A stretch of 64,000 nucleotides of DNA from Arthrobotrys musiformis (lineage: Eukaryota; Ascomycota; Orbiliomycetes; Orbiliales; Orbiliaceae): positions 5,192,304 through 5,256,303 of the forward strand of contig JAVHJL010000001.1 of NCBI GenBank assembly GCA_036971715.1, written 5' to 3'. The notes beneath the pieces were generated by a model that did no database searches, was not told the DNA's origin, and saw only the letters and a list, made by a program, of their open reading frames with translations. Position 1 is the stretch's first letter, and each line of letters opens with the position of its first letter. Shown piece after piece: positions 11,861 through 24,483 of the stretch. The position numbers and the translations under genes are program-made.

Positions 11861-14677
11861 TTAGGAAAAATAGATATCATCGTCGACTTCATAATCTTCG
11901 TCGTCACTATCAGACATAACCCAATCGTCCCCCTCCACGGGAGACATGACGGCATCGTCGTCGTCACCGCTTTCAGAAAGACTAATGACACTCCCACTGC
12001 TGCTTGCGCTGGGCGTATCAATATCGACATAACTACTAGTTGTTGAGAAGGTCGAAGCAGTAGCGACGCTTCCGACACCTACAGTGCTGACGTTGACGCT
12101 CATGTCGTCATTTGCTGAATGGTCTGAAATTCCACGGTTCGGTATACCCTTAGTGCTACCGACGGTTTCGCCGCCAGACCAGACTGGCATAAATGCCCTC
12201 TCTGACTCCTCCAGACAGGCGAGTTGCTCCTCGAGCAAGATAGGTTCGAAAACGATGTTTCGGGTTGTCATCTCCGCACATTTGCTCTTGATGTAGGTTT
12301 CGCAAAGACGAATGATTGTAAGAAGAGTGAAAGGAATTTCGATCTCTGGCTTTTGTCCATACCAGTCGTGTTTGTTGTAAGAGTCTTGTTTATACTCGTT
12401 AGAGAATTCGTCAGACCCATAGCGATTTTCTGCGTGTCTTCGGCTCTCAATCCTGTTCATATGCTTAATATTTCGAAGGTGAACACGGAAGTTGTCTAGA
12501 GTCTCCCCAGGGCCTGGGAAATATAACATGTCAGGGCAGTCTGCACAACGGATGCGGGGCTCTGCCGGCTTGGTATAGTCGTGAGATGGATGGTGCATGA
12601 CTGCCCAAAAATAGGCGGGGCTGTTTCGGTTGCTGAGGGTATTTAGCTGAGCTTTGAGCCATAGTGGGGCACCCGGGTCAGAGTTGGGGAATAAAGAGCT
12701 TGGGCCTGGATCGCTAATTATATTGGCATTGGTTGCTTCGTTGGATGACGATGGATGGAGAAAGGATGGACGATAAACATGATCCTTATCGTCGTCATAT
12801 TCAACCTTGATAATAGGAGCGATCTGACCTGCGAAAACATCTTCCTGGACTTGGACCGGAGCAAGTGGCACCGGGCTGGGATTGGACGGACCAGCTTGGG
12901 ATGGAGGGTTGACTAATGTTGCAGAAGAGTCTTGAAAGATGGGGTTATTCTCGGTTTTGAGGGCCCGCATAGCTGAATTAATTGTGTGGGTGCTGCTGAC
13001 ACTTTTAACATCGTCGTCATGGTAGTTCGGAAGCTCTGTACCGCTATTGCTTATGACTTCGCTCGTTGCATCATCCTCATAAGTTATGACTTCAAGTTGC
13101 GTTGCACTATCCTGGATCGATGTCTGCTGGGTTACAGATGGAATTGGATAATGCGGGGCCCCCAATTTGACATCTTTCCAGAGATCATCAACTTCATTTC
13201 TAGCCCCTTCACCAGATGCCTCCCACTGGCCCCAATGGAGGACTGCCTTCTCAAGATCGAATCGGGTTGGTGCGTCGATTATAGATGGCGCCGAGCTTGT
13301 ATTATCGCTAGCGAGATTAGTAGTACTCAAGTTGATCCAAGTATTCCTTTGAACAGCTTGTTCTTCGAGGTACCCTTCCTTCAGATCGATCTGATCGAGA
13401 CTTCCAGCCAGTTTCATGCGGCGAGATATATAGCTTCGTAAGGACAACCGGAAAGGATCGAATGCTTCCTTGTCGACGTCAGAAGTTGGAGGCAGATATT
13501 GATCAATCCAGTCCATATTTAGGAGATCCTTGAGCTCATTGTGTGCTCGGGAAATGAGGGAAACTGATGCTTCCGGTGCTCCGGGCACTTGTGCGGTCTG
13601 TTCCGGATCGAATGAAGCACGCATAACGGCTGCTGCAAACGCATCAGAGGCGATAGTGGCTAATCCGGCCTCTGCAGCAACTTTAATGATAAAGGCCGGG
13701 TGGGTCTCGATCATTAGGGAATTTGAGAAGATCCATCGCGCGACATAGTCCCTGGTCGCATCGGTAGTTCCGAATGCCACGGACAGGCAGTGGAGAGTGT
13801 ACCAGTCTACGGTTGTTTGGACGAGAGGGTCATTACCGTGGATAATGTGAATCAAGCGTTCCAACGCTAGAACGTGACGTCCAAAGGAATATGGCTCCGG
13901 CAGGTGGTCTTTCTTTGGTGGTGGTGGCGGCGGAACCAACGGTTGCGAAGAAGGGTCTTGGCCCTCCACGAGCGGCTTCTGCTCACCCCACATCCTTTGA
14001 CGGAACTCCTCTAAATTCTTCGCCATTTGGTCTTGAGCCGAGGGCGGGGACTCGAAATAGTCGACCAAATTCGACTTCCACTGAAGGACGACATCGGGGC
14101 ACCAAAGCTTTTCTTGCCATTCGACGGCTTTTTCTCCTTCGTCCTCAGGTGTAAGATCAAGAACGTAGTGGACGCCAGCGGGTAGCTTCCCGTTGATAAG
14201 AGTGATTTTTTTTTGTTTGAAGAGACGATTAAGATGACGCTGTTGCATAGAGGGCCCGAGAAGTTGAACGAAGACCTGAGATCCTGAAGAAAGCAATGCT
14301 TGAGAGTGTACTCTCAGTGGGGTATTCGGCGCTCCGAACCTCCTGGAAGCTATCTCCGGACTGATAGTAGAGGGCGGAGGATTGATGAAGATGAGGGTAT
14401 CACCATCGCTTATTTGGAGAAGTGGAAGAGGGGTATTCGTGGAAGGGTTTGATGGGAGGGTGTTCCCGGGCTCCCTTGGTACCTGAGCATAGATCGGAGA
14501 TGTATTATACTGAGGGGGGTCGTTTTGGAAGTAGTCTCCAATAGTGGAATCAGAGGCGAAGCTGACAGTGGCTGTTTCTATTGAAGCCTCGCTGCCAGCA
14601 TATTGAGAAGTACCTGGTGGACCACGGAGGAGGTTGAGAGTTTCCCCACGCTGACTGGAGTCTGTTGCCGACGCCAT
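11861..14677 (-). CDS. Large BTB/POZ-like orphan protein with a C2H2-like finger
   Basis: Single-exon frame of 938 residues from an ATG in good context. I recognise it only as a type of protein widespread in filamentous ascomycetes. Residues about 85-185 resemble a BTB/POZ fold (DTLIFINPPP, then LRVHSQALLSSGS, then YVLDLTPEDE), followed by a helical region with GNDPLVQ (about 290-420). Around residues 709-735 there is CxxC, a spacer of about 20, then HLRNIKH, a pattern like a matrin/C2H2 zinc finger. The last 60 residues are Ser- and Asp/Glu-rich. No signal peptide or membrane segment is present, so it is probably cytosolic or nuclear. The partner and function are unknown. Confidence 0.85.
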   Translation of the reverse strand: MASATDSSQRGETLNLLRGPPGTSQYAGSEASIETATVSFASDSTIGDYFQNDPPQYNTSPIYAQVPREPGNTLPSNPSTNTPLPLLQISDGDTLIFINPPPSTISPEIASRRFGAPNTPLRVHSQALLSSGSQVFVQLLGPSMQQRHLNRLFKQKKITLINGKLPAGVHYVLDLTPEDEGEKAVEWQEKLWCPDVVLQWKSNLVDYFESPPSAQDQMAKNLEEFRQRMWGEQKPLVEGQDPSSQPLVPPPPPPKKDHLPEPYSFGRHVLALERLIHIIHGNDPLVQTTVDWYTLHCLSVAFGTTDATRDYVARWIFSNSLMIETHPAFIIKVAAEAGLATIASDAFAAAVMRASFDPEQTAQVPGAPEASVSLISRAHNELKDLLNMDWIDQYLPPTSDVDKEAFDPFRLSLRSYISRRMKLAGSLDQIDLKEGYLEEQAVQRNTWINLSTTNLASDNTSSAPSIIDAPTRFDLEKAVLHWGQWEASGEGARNEVDDLWKDVKLGAPHYPIPSVTQQTSIQDSATQLEVITYEDDATSEVISNSGTELPNYHDDDVKSVSSTHTINSAMRALKTENNPIFQDSSATLVNPPSQAGPSNPSPVPLAPVQVQEDVFAGQIAPIIKVEYDDDKDHVYRPSFLHPSSSNEATNANIISDPGPSSLFPNSDPGAPLWLKAQLNTLSNRNSPAYFWAVMHHPSHDYTKPAEPRIRCADCPDMLYFPGPGETLDNFRVHLRNIKHMNRIESRRHAENRYGSDEFSNEYKQDSYNKHDWYGQKPEIEIPFTLLTIIRLCETYIKSKCAEMTTRNIVFEPILLEEQLACLEESERAFMPVWSGGETVGSTKGIPNRGISDHSANDDMSVNVSTVGVGSVATASTFSTTSSYVDIDTPSASSSGSVISLSESGDDDDAVMSPVEGDDWVMSDSDDEDYEVDDDIYFS

Positions 14678-16672
14678 GATCGACGACGATGGATGGTAGC
14701 TCTACCAAAGTAGCTAGTAATAGAGGGTTATAGGGAATATATTATATATTGATACGGCTTTGAGCAGAGAGATTGATGGGGAGAAGAAGCTTCGAAGAAG
14801 AGCAGGAAGGGCGAGAGGCTTGAGGAAGGAGCTGAAACCGTCTACACGTACAGGGGCTTAAAGCGACGATTATGTGTGTGGAGGATTATAATATTAGTAG
14901 AGCTGGTGTACTGATAAAAAGTTGGATTCCTTGAATCTGAGGATTTCGATCCGAACCGAAGTTGAATGGAGGACGTCAGCTCCGCGCGTGCTGTGCGTGC
15001 GTACGTGCGGGGAATATCTAGAGTCCGCGATTGGACTCAAACGCAGTCGATCCTGATTGATGGCCTATGTAATCCTAAGATAAACCCCAATATATATCAA
15101 ATAGGTATATATGATTATGAATTCAAAGCGTGGACAAGTATAGCTATAGTGTACTATATTGTATATTGTATGGAAACCGAGAGAAGAGAATGGAGGCCGA
15201 AGGAAGAGAACGGGGAGCTATAAGACAAAGTGGTGCAGGCGGGTAGTATAGTCCTGGTGAAGGCCCGGTATATTCTCCGAGCTAGATACGTATACACTGC
15301 CTGTAGTTGATGCGTTCGAATAATCTAAGCCTGGCGGCACGGCGTCTGTTTGTTGTTTGCCTGGAATTGCTTGCTTGCTTGCTTGATTGTTTGTTGTGCG
15401 TGTGTTAAAATCGAAAACGGTTTCAGCCTCACAATTGCCCAATTGCTGTGCCGAATCAGCCGTTACAAACACGTGTGAACTCCGGTTTGCAAGCACGATA
15501 GTTTTCAAGAATTAATTGAAGGTCGAAATTTAGTCTTCGTTGCCGTTGACGATTCCTGTGCGGGGTTGGATAGAGAAGCTTGGATGCCTGTGACATGTGT
15601 ACGTATCTTATAAAACGACAATGCAACGTGGATGTAATGTGGGCAGGCTGACGGGAATGCGGGACTCTCCTCGAGTTTAAGAAGGATCCAGGTCAGGCTC
15701 ACCGCTTACCCAGTTAGTTGCTGGTTGACCACGCATATGATCTGTCGCGGGGGCCTCGATCGATAGACTTCCTCGCATTTACGAGTGTCTCATCTAGCCG
15801 AGAGAGGAAGAGCGGGTCAAAAGAAAAAAGGCTCACCAATTTCAACCTTTCTTCGACTCTTGGATCCATGGAAAGTTTGCGCGAGGAAAGGTTCAGAGGG
15901 GAAAGAACGGAGGAAGGATATCGGCAATGCAATGAATTAGAGGGCGACCAATGCAACCAAGGTATGCCGTGACTGTTTGACCGACTGACGCGGTGACGAC
16001 TAGTTGACTGGTTGTTCGTGTGTCGGTATCAGGACCTAGGTACCTTCCTCCGTCCATATTGTATGGGCACATACTGTACAGACATGACATATACATACAC
16101 ACGTTTCCACCAGGTCCGCGGGCTCGATCGAGAGAGAAAGGGCGAACAGCTACAGCCAACAGCGGCCTGCATACATACGTACTATGGTCATGCCAAAACG
16201 CATGACTCAAAATGATAATCATGTCGCATGTCGGCTAGTTAGTTAGCTTGGGCCGGGCGAATCCTAGCTGGCATGCATGTCTTTGTCCCCTTCCTGTCAT
16301 TGGCTGGCCTTCTTTTGCAGGCTGGCAGTACTCCTGTCACCCAACGATCGATTGGCGAGTCAAGAAAACAACTAGCTACTATTCCAGAACATCAATGAGA
16401 CCGAACTTTGTTTGGAGTACTCCCAATCAATATCACCAGCAGTTTTGATTTTGGGGCGGGTCGGGATTAAAAGCTTCGCTCAAGCTGGTCCAAGCGGACG
16501 AGTTTTTCAATGTTGTGAGCTGTTTGTCTGTGTAACATTTCCTGATGGAGAAAATTACCACACTTGTTGGAATCCGCCACCCGCTTCTTGATGAAGCCTT
16601 ATCTAGATCTCGTGTATCCCACAAATGTCTAATCTCCAGATTCATGCTCATATGCTCATGTTCTCGACAAAG

Positions 16673-16710
<38 letters not shown>

Positions 16711-16738
16711 TGTCCCGCAGTGTAAATATTGAAAATTA
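14678..16738. other. Intergenic, no supported gene; long poly-A
   Basis: Shared upstream/downstream DNA between two minus-strand genes. Several open frames of 60-109 codons exist on both strands, but none has a recognisable sequence. Contains TA-rich patches (15085-15170) and a poly-A tract near 16671-16708. Confidence 0.55.
16671..16708. repeat. Poly-A tract
   Basis: About 37 consecutive A on the plus strand, roughly 30 bases past the stop codon of the F-box gene (minus strand). It could be a retroposon tail remnant or slippage; no element body was recognised. Confidence 0.85.
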
Positions 16739-18916
16739 TTAAAGTTTGATTCCTTGCAACCAGTCCCCCTTCGTCCCATCATAATTTCGAGCCCTCCACT
16801 CAACTGCCTTCATAAAGTTCACATTCGGATAGTCCCCATTGAATAACTGTTGCGGCATGACTCGTTTGACGTTGACGGTATTGAAAACACCCTCCGTCTT
16901 GAATTCAGTACCTTTTTCGGTTTGGCCCTTATCGTGGTGATTATGGCAATGCAGGCGATGAGGAAGATTCTGAGGGTTTCCTTTATATAACCCCGAGGCA
17001 AGTTCGTAGGACATGTTCCCCATTGTCAACATCGATAGTTTGTATTTGCCCTCCCAGCGTCGCTCCCCCTCGGGACAAAGCCTGAGATGTTTCAGATATT
17101 CAGGCAGTATCTCCTGTACTATTACGTTCATTTGTATTTCCGGCGTAGAGCCCATCCACCCAGCAGTCCGCCGGATGCCGGGAAGGGCGAACGAAACGAG
17201 GTTCTTCATGTTTGGGAGGACGCTGAAGATTTCTTTTGTTTGTTCTTCTTGCGTATCACCATCCGTATCATTGGCGTGATGACTGATGGGAGAATGTATG
17301 TCATGAGTTGTCTTTGGTAGAGCTACTCTGCTAGCCTTTACGTAGGAACAAGCTAGGTGTTTTAACCCCGGAAAGCAGTCTCGTAACTTGATGAAATTAT
17401 CAAGGGAGAAGCGCCATCTTTGTTCGGGGTACTGTGGGACGTGTATAGCCAACCACTCTAAATTTTTGTGGCTCGACAACGCCGAGAGTAGCTCGTCGAC
17501 ATCTTCCTTCTCCTCATCCCCAGGATTATCGGCGGTCTCTTCAAATACAAAGGTACGAAGGGTGTCGAAAGAGGAAAGAAGACCGAGGAAGAATTTGCTT
17601 GGGTACACTGGAACTCGCGACCGGAATCGAAAGGTTTTTAACATTAGACGCCCAGATTCGGAGTTCGGGCCATAGGCATCGTAGAGGACCTTGAAGAGAG
17701 CATGGTGGCTGAATCCTTCTTCTGTCTTTTCGTTTTCCCCTTCGACGTGCTTTGAGGTTGAAAACTCAAAGTACGTCAGGCGGGAGAAATCAATGCTCGA
17801 GAGAAGGCCATTGGCCTCGGGTAGAGTGAGCCGGTTGAGTTTGAGGCAAAGCGTGGTTAGTTTTGGTAGCTTGATAATTTCACCATCGTGAAGTAGGTCT
17901 CTGAGGGAATCTATTTGGGCGCCTTCTGAGACATGCCCTTCTTCGTGTATCAGAGTTTGCAACGTATCTTTCGACTCCCAAAGCAGCTCCCTAATGCCGC
18001 TACCGTCGCTAGATCGGAGGATATCCAGATATACCAAGTTTTTGATCCCTGATAGGGAGGAGGGTCCTCTCGGGCAGCTGAAGTTGAACACGAATGCCTT
18101 CAGATTAAGCTTTGCGAGGCGCAGGCCGATAGCGTCTGTGAACTCAATACAATTATCGAGCCAGCTACGTAAAATTAAAGTCAGCACTGGGGAAATTATG
18201 GGCATCTAAGGGTACGAACGATGGAATCTATTTACGTACACAAGAATCTCAAGATTGATGAGATTCCCAAGAGCTTCCTCTAGGTACTTGCTGATACTTC
18301 CAACACGTTCTGGGCCCGGATTGCTCCATCCCACAAGGAGACGTCTCACGTATCGTGCACAATTAGGCACCAAAGTTGGATCAACAGTCTCGGGATGAGA
18401 TGGAGCCTCCGGGTCCACGAGACCATGGAGAACCGGGTTCGAATCGATAGTTCGCAACGATTGGAGCTGAGATGTTGACACATATCTCTCCAGAGTTTTG
18501 ATACAAGCGGGGAAATTTCGAGAGGACGGTGCGGTCACTATCAAGTCCCGATAAATCCTTGAGCTAAGATTTCGATAGAGGGTTTTCGAAACCCTTGATA
18601 GAACGCTCAATGTCTCGGTGTCCTGTAACCAGACCGAAGGAGATATACGGCTTAGCTTAGCTTGACTATCAAACTTGCAAAGAGGCCGGCCATTTGAGCC
18701 GGAGAGGATATACAGAAACGAATGCTATAGAATACTCACGGGAATGAAATCGGCAATTGCGAGCCAGATATCCACAGGAAAGATCCCAGTTGATGAATTT
18801 TTGGGGGACGACACCTTGCGCCGTTTTCGTCCATGAACTTGAACCTCCGAGATCGAGAGACGCTCTGGGGCTTTCCCCTTCCTCCTATTGGTGAACTCGC
18901 TTTCTTTCCCATCCAT
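16739..18916 (-). CDS. F-box protein with long leucine-rich C-terminal region
   Basis: Probably a substrate receptor of an SCF ubiquitin ligase. Exons on the minus strand are 18916-18740, 18622-18240 and 18164-16739; introns are 117 and 75 bp. The second uses a GTACGT donor that is the only nearby one restoring frame. The product is 661 residues. An N-terminal basic patch (GRKRRK) looks like a nuclear signal. The F-box spans about residues 49-90: FPVDIWLAIADFIP, then after splicing DTETLSVLSRVSKTLYRNL. The remainder has regularly spaced leucines (KNLVYLDIL, LPKLTTLCLKLNRL, KNLEWLAIH) as in fungal F-box/LRR-like proteins. I chose ATG 18916; the frame just upstream begins with TTG. Confidence 0.87.
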
Positions 18917-20816
18917 GTTCAAGCGGTTATTTCAGCAGGGTGATGTTGAGATGGGGTGTGGTGATGGTGGTGCACGGCGGGTTATAGCGAAGCTGCAATC
19001 TAGGAGCTAGCAAAGGAGCTTGATTGGGAAGGTGTGCGAATGGGGAAGACGCGTCGTGAGAGCTCTGTGCTCCGTAGTTACAGAGAGCCTGATGTGTTGC
19101 GGTGGAGCCCAATGGCTGATGCTCGCAACGCAGGCTTCATGACAACCAGCACAGCTACGACGAGCTACCAAGCATTGTCGACTATCTTGCAAGGTCACAA
19201 GCACATGCACGCGGCCTGTTTTATTTTTTATCCTGCTAATGCATGAGTTCATCATCACCCAAAAAAAGATTTGCGCCACCGGAGCCCCAAGTTAACTGTA
19301 CTAGTTCATAACATGTCCATGCAGGCGAGGCCTGGGTTTGCAATAGGCTGTGCAAGCTAGCTAGGAGCTTTGCCGGAGCTATGTCTCGAAATCGAATCCT
19401 CGAGCTGCCTTGTCCATAGAGTGCGGCAAACCCGACAATGCCCCAGCTACAGCTCCCCGGAAGGAACTCTGAACAAATCTCCACGTGACAGAAAAGATAT
19501 CTTTCAATCAGGTCCAATCGATAGCAAAATGCCTTTAGCGACGGTTAGGATAGGGATTCGCGTCTCGCCATCCTTCGGCAGGTTTTGATTCAAACCCTGG
19601 CGTGCTGATCAAATGCTTATTATACCAGCCTGTTTATACCAGATAGCCAAAAATTGTAAAAAGCGGCAGAAATCAGGAAGCTCCTAAGGTGAAGGAGCGC
19701 GGGGGGGGGCTTGAATAACAGGAGAGAGAAATTAAAGACGAATAGGCCACCTTTATCAGCTCTATTCTTTCTTTCGGTAAGGATACAGTGGTGTGATTCC
19801 AAGGGTGCCCTTTCGAAGCTGTCGATGTCCTCGACGAATCATCCACCGACGCAGGGAACCGAGTATTTAGATAGGTGAATCTAGAGCGGCACTAGCTAGG
19901 GATCATGGGGAGCCCGTTAGGAAGGCAAAGGGCATGGAATTCAGCAGGTCCCGAAGGTTAAATCCCAGCATTTTAAGCCACCCACATGCACAAACTGCGA
20001 CCTCGATTCCAAAGAAAGCTCTGGCTTCAACCGTCGGGTCCCGCTTAAACTGATTGGCCCCACCCTGCTAAGCCCAGACTGCCTCCTTGGCGCGATGACT
20101 GGCTCCTGTTGGATGACAACAGTTCAACGCATTCGCACCAGGTCTCACCGCTCCGCTAATCAGATCTCGCGCATGACGGTTTTGCTCGTCCATTGTCTAG
20201 TCTTCGAAATTTGACAAGAAATTTAAAAATGAAAGCGATCACTAGCAGAAGCCCGGACGCATCTAGCAGGGCTGCAGAAAATCCCAGCCCGCTGTGGGTA
20301 CTGTCCAATCCCGGCCGGCGCCTCCGCTGTTGTCCAATGGTGAATCTGCTATCAACAGCAACTGGGTCCAGTTGTACGCCCCCATCCGGGTCTCAGCAGC
20401 AATTTGAGCAAAAGGCAATCTGGACCAGTAAATATACTCCGCAGCATGTAGCGGCCGTTAATACCTTATAAATACCTGGCGGCCCCATGTGAAACAATAC
20501 CGTTGAAGATGTATTCTACTTGACATCCTCCCCGTCCTTTCTTTCCTTCTTCTCTTGCCCCCCTCCCTCCCTTTTCCTGACACCCGAGTACCCTTTGTCT
20601 CTCGTTTCATTAAATATATTCAAAAGGGTGGGATATAACTTGCAAATCTGCATTGCACCTGACCTTCTCTCATTTCTCTTACCAAACGTCTGGCAACTTT
20701 CCGTCCGCTAAAGGATTACAGCACATGCAGTTGTTGGCAGGTCACAAGGTAGCGGTCGACCGACGACTTTGACTCCCGATTTATATACCTAAGCATTTAT
20801 CGAAAAGACGGGCAAG
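18917..20816. other. Intergenic between divergent genes, no supported gene
   Basis: Promoter region shared by the F-box gene (minus) and the receptor gene (plus). Open frames up to 93 codons lack recognisable content. The 20520-20710 segment is pyrimidine-rich, like a fungal promoter or leader. Confidence 0.55.
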
Positions 20817-22586
20817 ATGAGCGCAGCAAACCGTACCGGTAACCCAACCGGCTACCCTTTGGGTTTATCGGAGACGGACTATAACGGTCTCCTTCAGTTG
20901 GGGTTTCTTGCGCAGGCACTCGGACCATACCACAATACAACAATGGCGGAAACAGTAAACCTTCTTCTCGCAAAAGATTCTCCGGTTAACGTCACCGAAC
21001 TTCTCGGCCCGGTATTAGCGGAGGGTGGGATGGCATTTGGCCCGGTTCTTGCTCTTCAGGCTTTAAGCCTCGTCCTCAAGGAGGTACCTCACGACAACGT
21101 TAGCTTTAAGAACGTTACCACATATATTGTCATGACCGCCGTATCCGTTGCTTTTGTGCTTGTCCGGTTATATAGCCGACAATTCGTTACAAAAAAGATT
21201 CGACCAGAAGATTGGGCTATGATTCCGGCTATTGTGAGTAATCTGTGCCACTGACGGACTTTAGCGAAATTGATAGCCGATACTGACTCTCTCAAACGGT
21301 AGATTGTATCCGTATTACTTGGTGGTTGCTTCGCCTTGGGTAGGTTTCCGCGGCGCAGCGCTTATAGATATACACGCACAAAAGCTAATGGGCCCGATAT
21401 AGGTTCTGATGAGAGAGTCGGCAAAGGAACCCTTCATCAATGGGACCTCACGTACAACGAATTTAAAGGATATCTTCAATGGCTCTGGGGCTGCGAGCTG
21501 TTATACCCCGTCGCTTTATTCCTTGTCAGGAACTCCCTGTTGATATTCTACTGGTCATTGGTCCCCTCACGCTCGTCAGCCGTTAGAGCACACCTGATAT
21601 TCCGAAACGCCGTGATCGCTTTCTTCTTCGTCAACCTCGCCTGTGTCAGTGTATCTTTGGGGACTATCATCTTTCAGTGCAAGCCTATTGCATACTGGAA
21701 CGACCCGATCGGTGCCAAGTGCATTGATCGGTCAGCGAGTTTTATCGCCGGCGGTATACTCATTATTATCACTGACGTTATGACTCTGTAAGTCCGGTTT
21801 CGTGGATAACAAGGGTGAATTTCTACTAATAAAGCAATTTAGTCTTCTCCCGGTCCCGATTATCTGGCAACTCAAATTACCAGTTCGCTCAAGGCTAGGA
21901 GTTATTGGCATCTTCTCTCTCGGTCTCTTCGCCTGCATCGCCTCAATCAATCGGATTATTTTGGCGAGCGAAGTCACAAACTCTACAAATGGCGACGTAA
22001 CATACACCAATGCTATCAACGGATCTGGAACCTGGAGTTTACTCGAAGTCAATATCGGTATAATTGCGTCGTGTGTTCCTGCGATCAAGGCACTCTTCGT
22101 CAACTCTGCAGAACGAATAGGCACGAACAGGAGCCGAACGAACCAATCTGGGCGGTCTGGGCGGTCTGGGGATAATACAGCTAGCAGCGGGAAGGGCGGG
22201 AAGCGCGAAGTTATCGGGAAGGATGGAGCGGTGGAGCTCACCGTGACGACGTCTGTGTCTGTGACAACGAATACAAAGACAGATATCGAAGCGACTATTA
22301 TCGAAGATGACGATGGTAGGGTATTCCTTATTACCCTAGCATATTCACAATTCTAACCTTTACCGCTTCATTCTTAGATCCACAATTTACCCATTACTCA
22401 CGACCTTTCAGAGGCGAGGGTACTTACGGCCACGACTACGAGATCACCTACATCGGCTCTGATAGCGATTCGAAATCCTTAAAAACTAGCGAACACTCCC
22501 CGTCAGAATACAGACCAGAATCGAGATCCGACCCACGATGGAACCCCAGGCTAGATTCAATCCAAAGAGCCCCATCTTTTATCTAA
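20817..22586 (+). CDS. Rhodopsin-domain (PTH11-type) seven-helix membrane protein
   Basis: Five exons keep one frame: 20817-21233, 21303-21339, 21403-21787, 21843-22315, 22378-22586; product 506 residues. Introns are 62-69 bp; the last has a GTAGGG donor. An N-terminal region of about 95 residues with several N-x-S/T sites precedes the first helix (TTYIVMTAVSVAFVLVRLY), then RPEDWAM, the diagnostic start of the fungal rhodopsin-fold integral membrane domain, and further helices including LLYPVALFLVRNSLLIFYW, AFFFVNLACVSV and LGVIGIFSLGLFACIASI. The cytosolic tail is Ser/Asp/Arg-rich. Members are often called PTH11-like receptors, but ligands are mostly unknown and no CFEM domain is present. 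The tiny second exon (37 bp) is the weakest part of the model; it lands on the family's conserved spot. Confidence 0.85.
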
Positions 22587-24483
22587 GGCCTTTCGTTTGA
22601 TCAAGCATATTTCATTTCCCAAAGGCGACAAACAAAATTCAACCTAAAAAACACAATTGCGATAAACACCTGAGTCTGGAAAAAGTTTTCCCTAGAGTGA
22701 CCGTTTCATTTCTTGGTTCTATTCCTTCGCCAGCATTGCAGCTTTTAATCTATATCTAGACTGTCATCATATAAAGCCCGAGCCTTGCAGTCTAACATTA
22801 TTTTTCCGTTTCAATAAAAATGTCGGCATCGAACAGGGTCAAATCTGATCCTCTATCATTATTTTAGCGACGTCTCTTGTTTTCCATATGAAATTCTTTT
22901 TGGCCCCGTCCTTGATCAGGACTGCTTTTCGAATTCCGGAATTCGTTTCTTTGGCCTTGATTGTTTTCCATTTTTGTTTCTTACAGATACCCTCGATAAC
23001 GTTGGTGGAATACCACCACACCTGCTTCATTTTTATCACTATCTTTGTCGTTCTATTTAAGTTAGCACTCCGGGAGAATGGTATGCAAAGCCACTCCACC
23101 TCATCTTCATCCTTAGCGACTTCGTATTTTCTACTCTTTCTTTCTTCCTTCCCTTCTTTCTTCCTTCCTTTCTTTCTTTCTGGGTTAGAAATACCCATAT
23201 TGTTCCGCGAGGGACTTCTTTCCGCTCTGCGAACGGAGTGGCTTATACTAGCTATTGTATATAATACATTTTAGTGTTCTTTTTCTTGGAAGGGATACTT
23301 AATAAGAATTAACCCGTTTGCTACTTGCTACGGGCTCAAATTGAACAGTTTTTCAACGAGTATATCAAATTGATGGAAAATTATATCCATCTATTGGTGA
23401 CCTGAAATTTACTTATCCACCAGCATCCCGCAGTCTGCAGAAGCTCGGGTGCTATATTGCATATGTTATACATTCTTCGCAATTCCAATTTTAAATGAAA
23501 AAGAGTAGCCTCGAGACCAGGAAAAAGAGGTAAATATCTATCGGTGTACATATGTATATATGAAATTAATCTGAGACTGAGCTGCATGTGTGCTGAGAGC
23601 GTCCGTCTTAGCTTATTAGGGGCTTGGTGGGTAATCCGACAAGGCGAACACATTGAGTGGGTAACACAGAAACACTTCCTCACGACATATACATGCATGC
23701 GCGATGGCGAATGGCAGGTAGGTCAATTTAGAGAGGGAGGATCAGCCCCAGGGGAAATGAGTAGTGGACGGGCGGCTAAAGGGATAATGTGGGAGGTTGA
23801 ACTATCTTTCATCACCCAAAGAGATAGTTATGGGCACGGAGAAATCTCAGGCAACGCCGACGATAGGCCCACGTGATATGCTCAGCTAGATTGGCTTCAT
23901 TAAAGAGATAAAGGGTTTGAGATGGACCACCCTGGGTGAGGCTGGGAACGAGACCAGTTTGAGATTAAACAAGAATTAAACCACCCGTTAGATATATAGG
24001 TACTTAGTTATCGAGAATGAGAAAGAAGAAATGAAAAAAAAAAAAAAAAACACCGCTCCGGGAACCAAAGTCTAAAGAATACAGAAATGTATATGCTCGA
24101 TGCCGCCAAAACAAAAACCCCGAATAATATGCAATGTAGATAGTAAAGAAAGTCGAGAAGATTGAGGATGGAATAGCAAAAAATATTTGCAGAGGCATTG
24201 AAGCTTGAAAAAAGCATCGAAACAAAAGTATATATATTGGGGTATTTCCTCCACGCTGTATTTTGTACCGTGCTTGCTACTTCGTTGAAGGGGGCAAAAT
24301 TAGGTTGTATAAACATTAGACGATCCGCAAGATCTAAAGGATGCGATAGGCTTTTGTGGGTTATGTTTTATATATCCAAAGAGATTTAATGAGGTTTAGA
24401 TTTGGTTTGGTGATAAGGAAACTCGTAAAGTGTTCGGATCGTCGTTAGGTCGTTTCAAAGGGTAGTTGGTTCAGTTTCTGCGA
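22587..24483. other. Intergenic between convergent genes, no supported gene
   Basis: No recognisable coding. The 128-codon plus frame at 22888-23274 is Phe/Ser-rich from CT-repeat DNA. A poly-A run lies at about 24033-24050, and one copy of the GCTGGGAACGAGACCAG motif at 23939-23957. Confidence 0.55.

Noticed and set aside
18917..18922. F-box protein starting two codons earlier
   Set aside because: The upstream codon is TTG, not ATG; the first ATG is at 18916.
22888..23274. 128-codon plus-strand frame with hydrophobic stretches
   Set aside because: The hydrophobic runs come from TTC/CTT-rich simple sequence; no recognisable protein and no splice partners.
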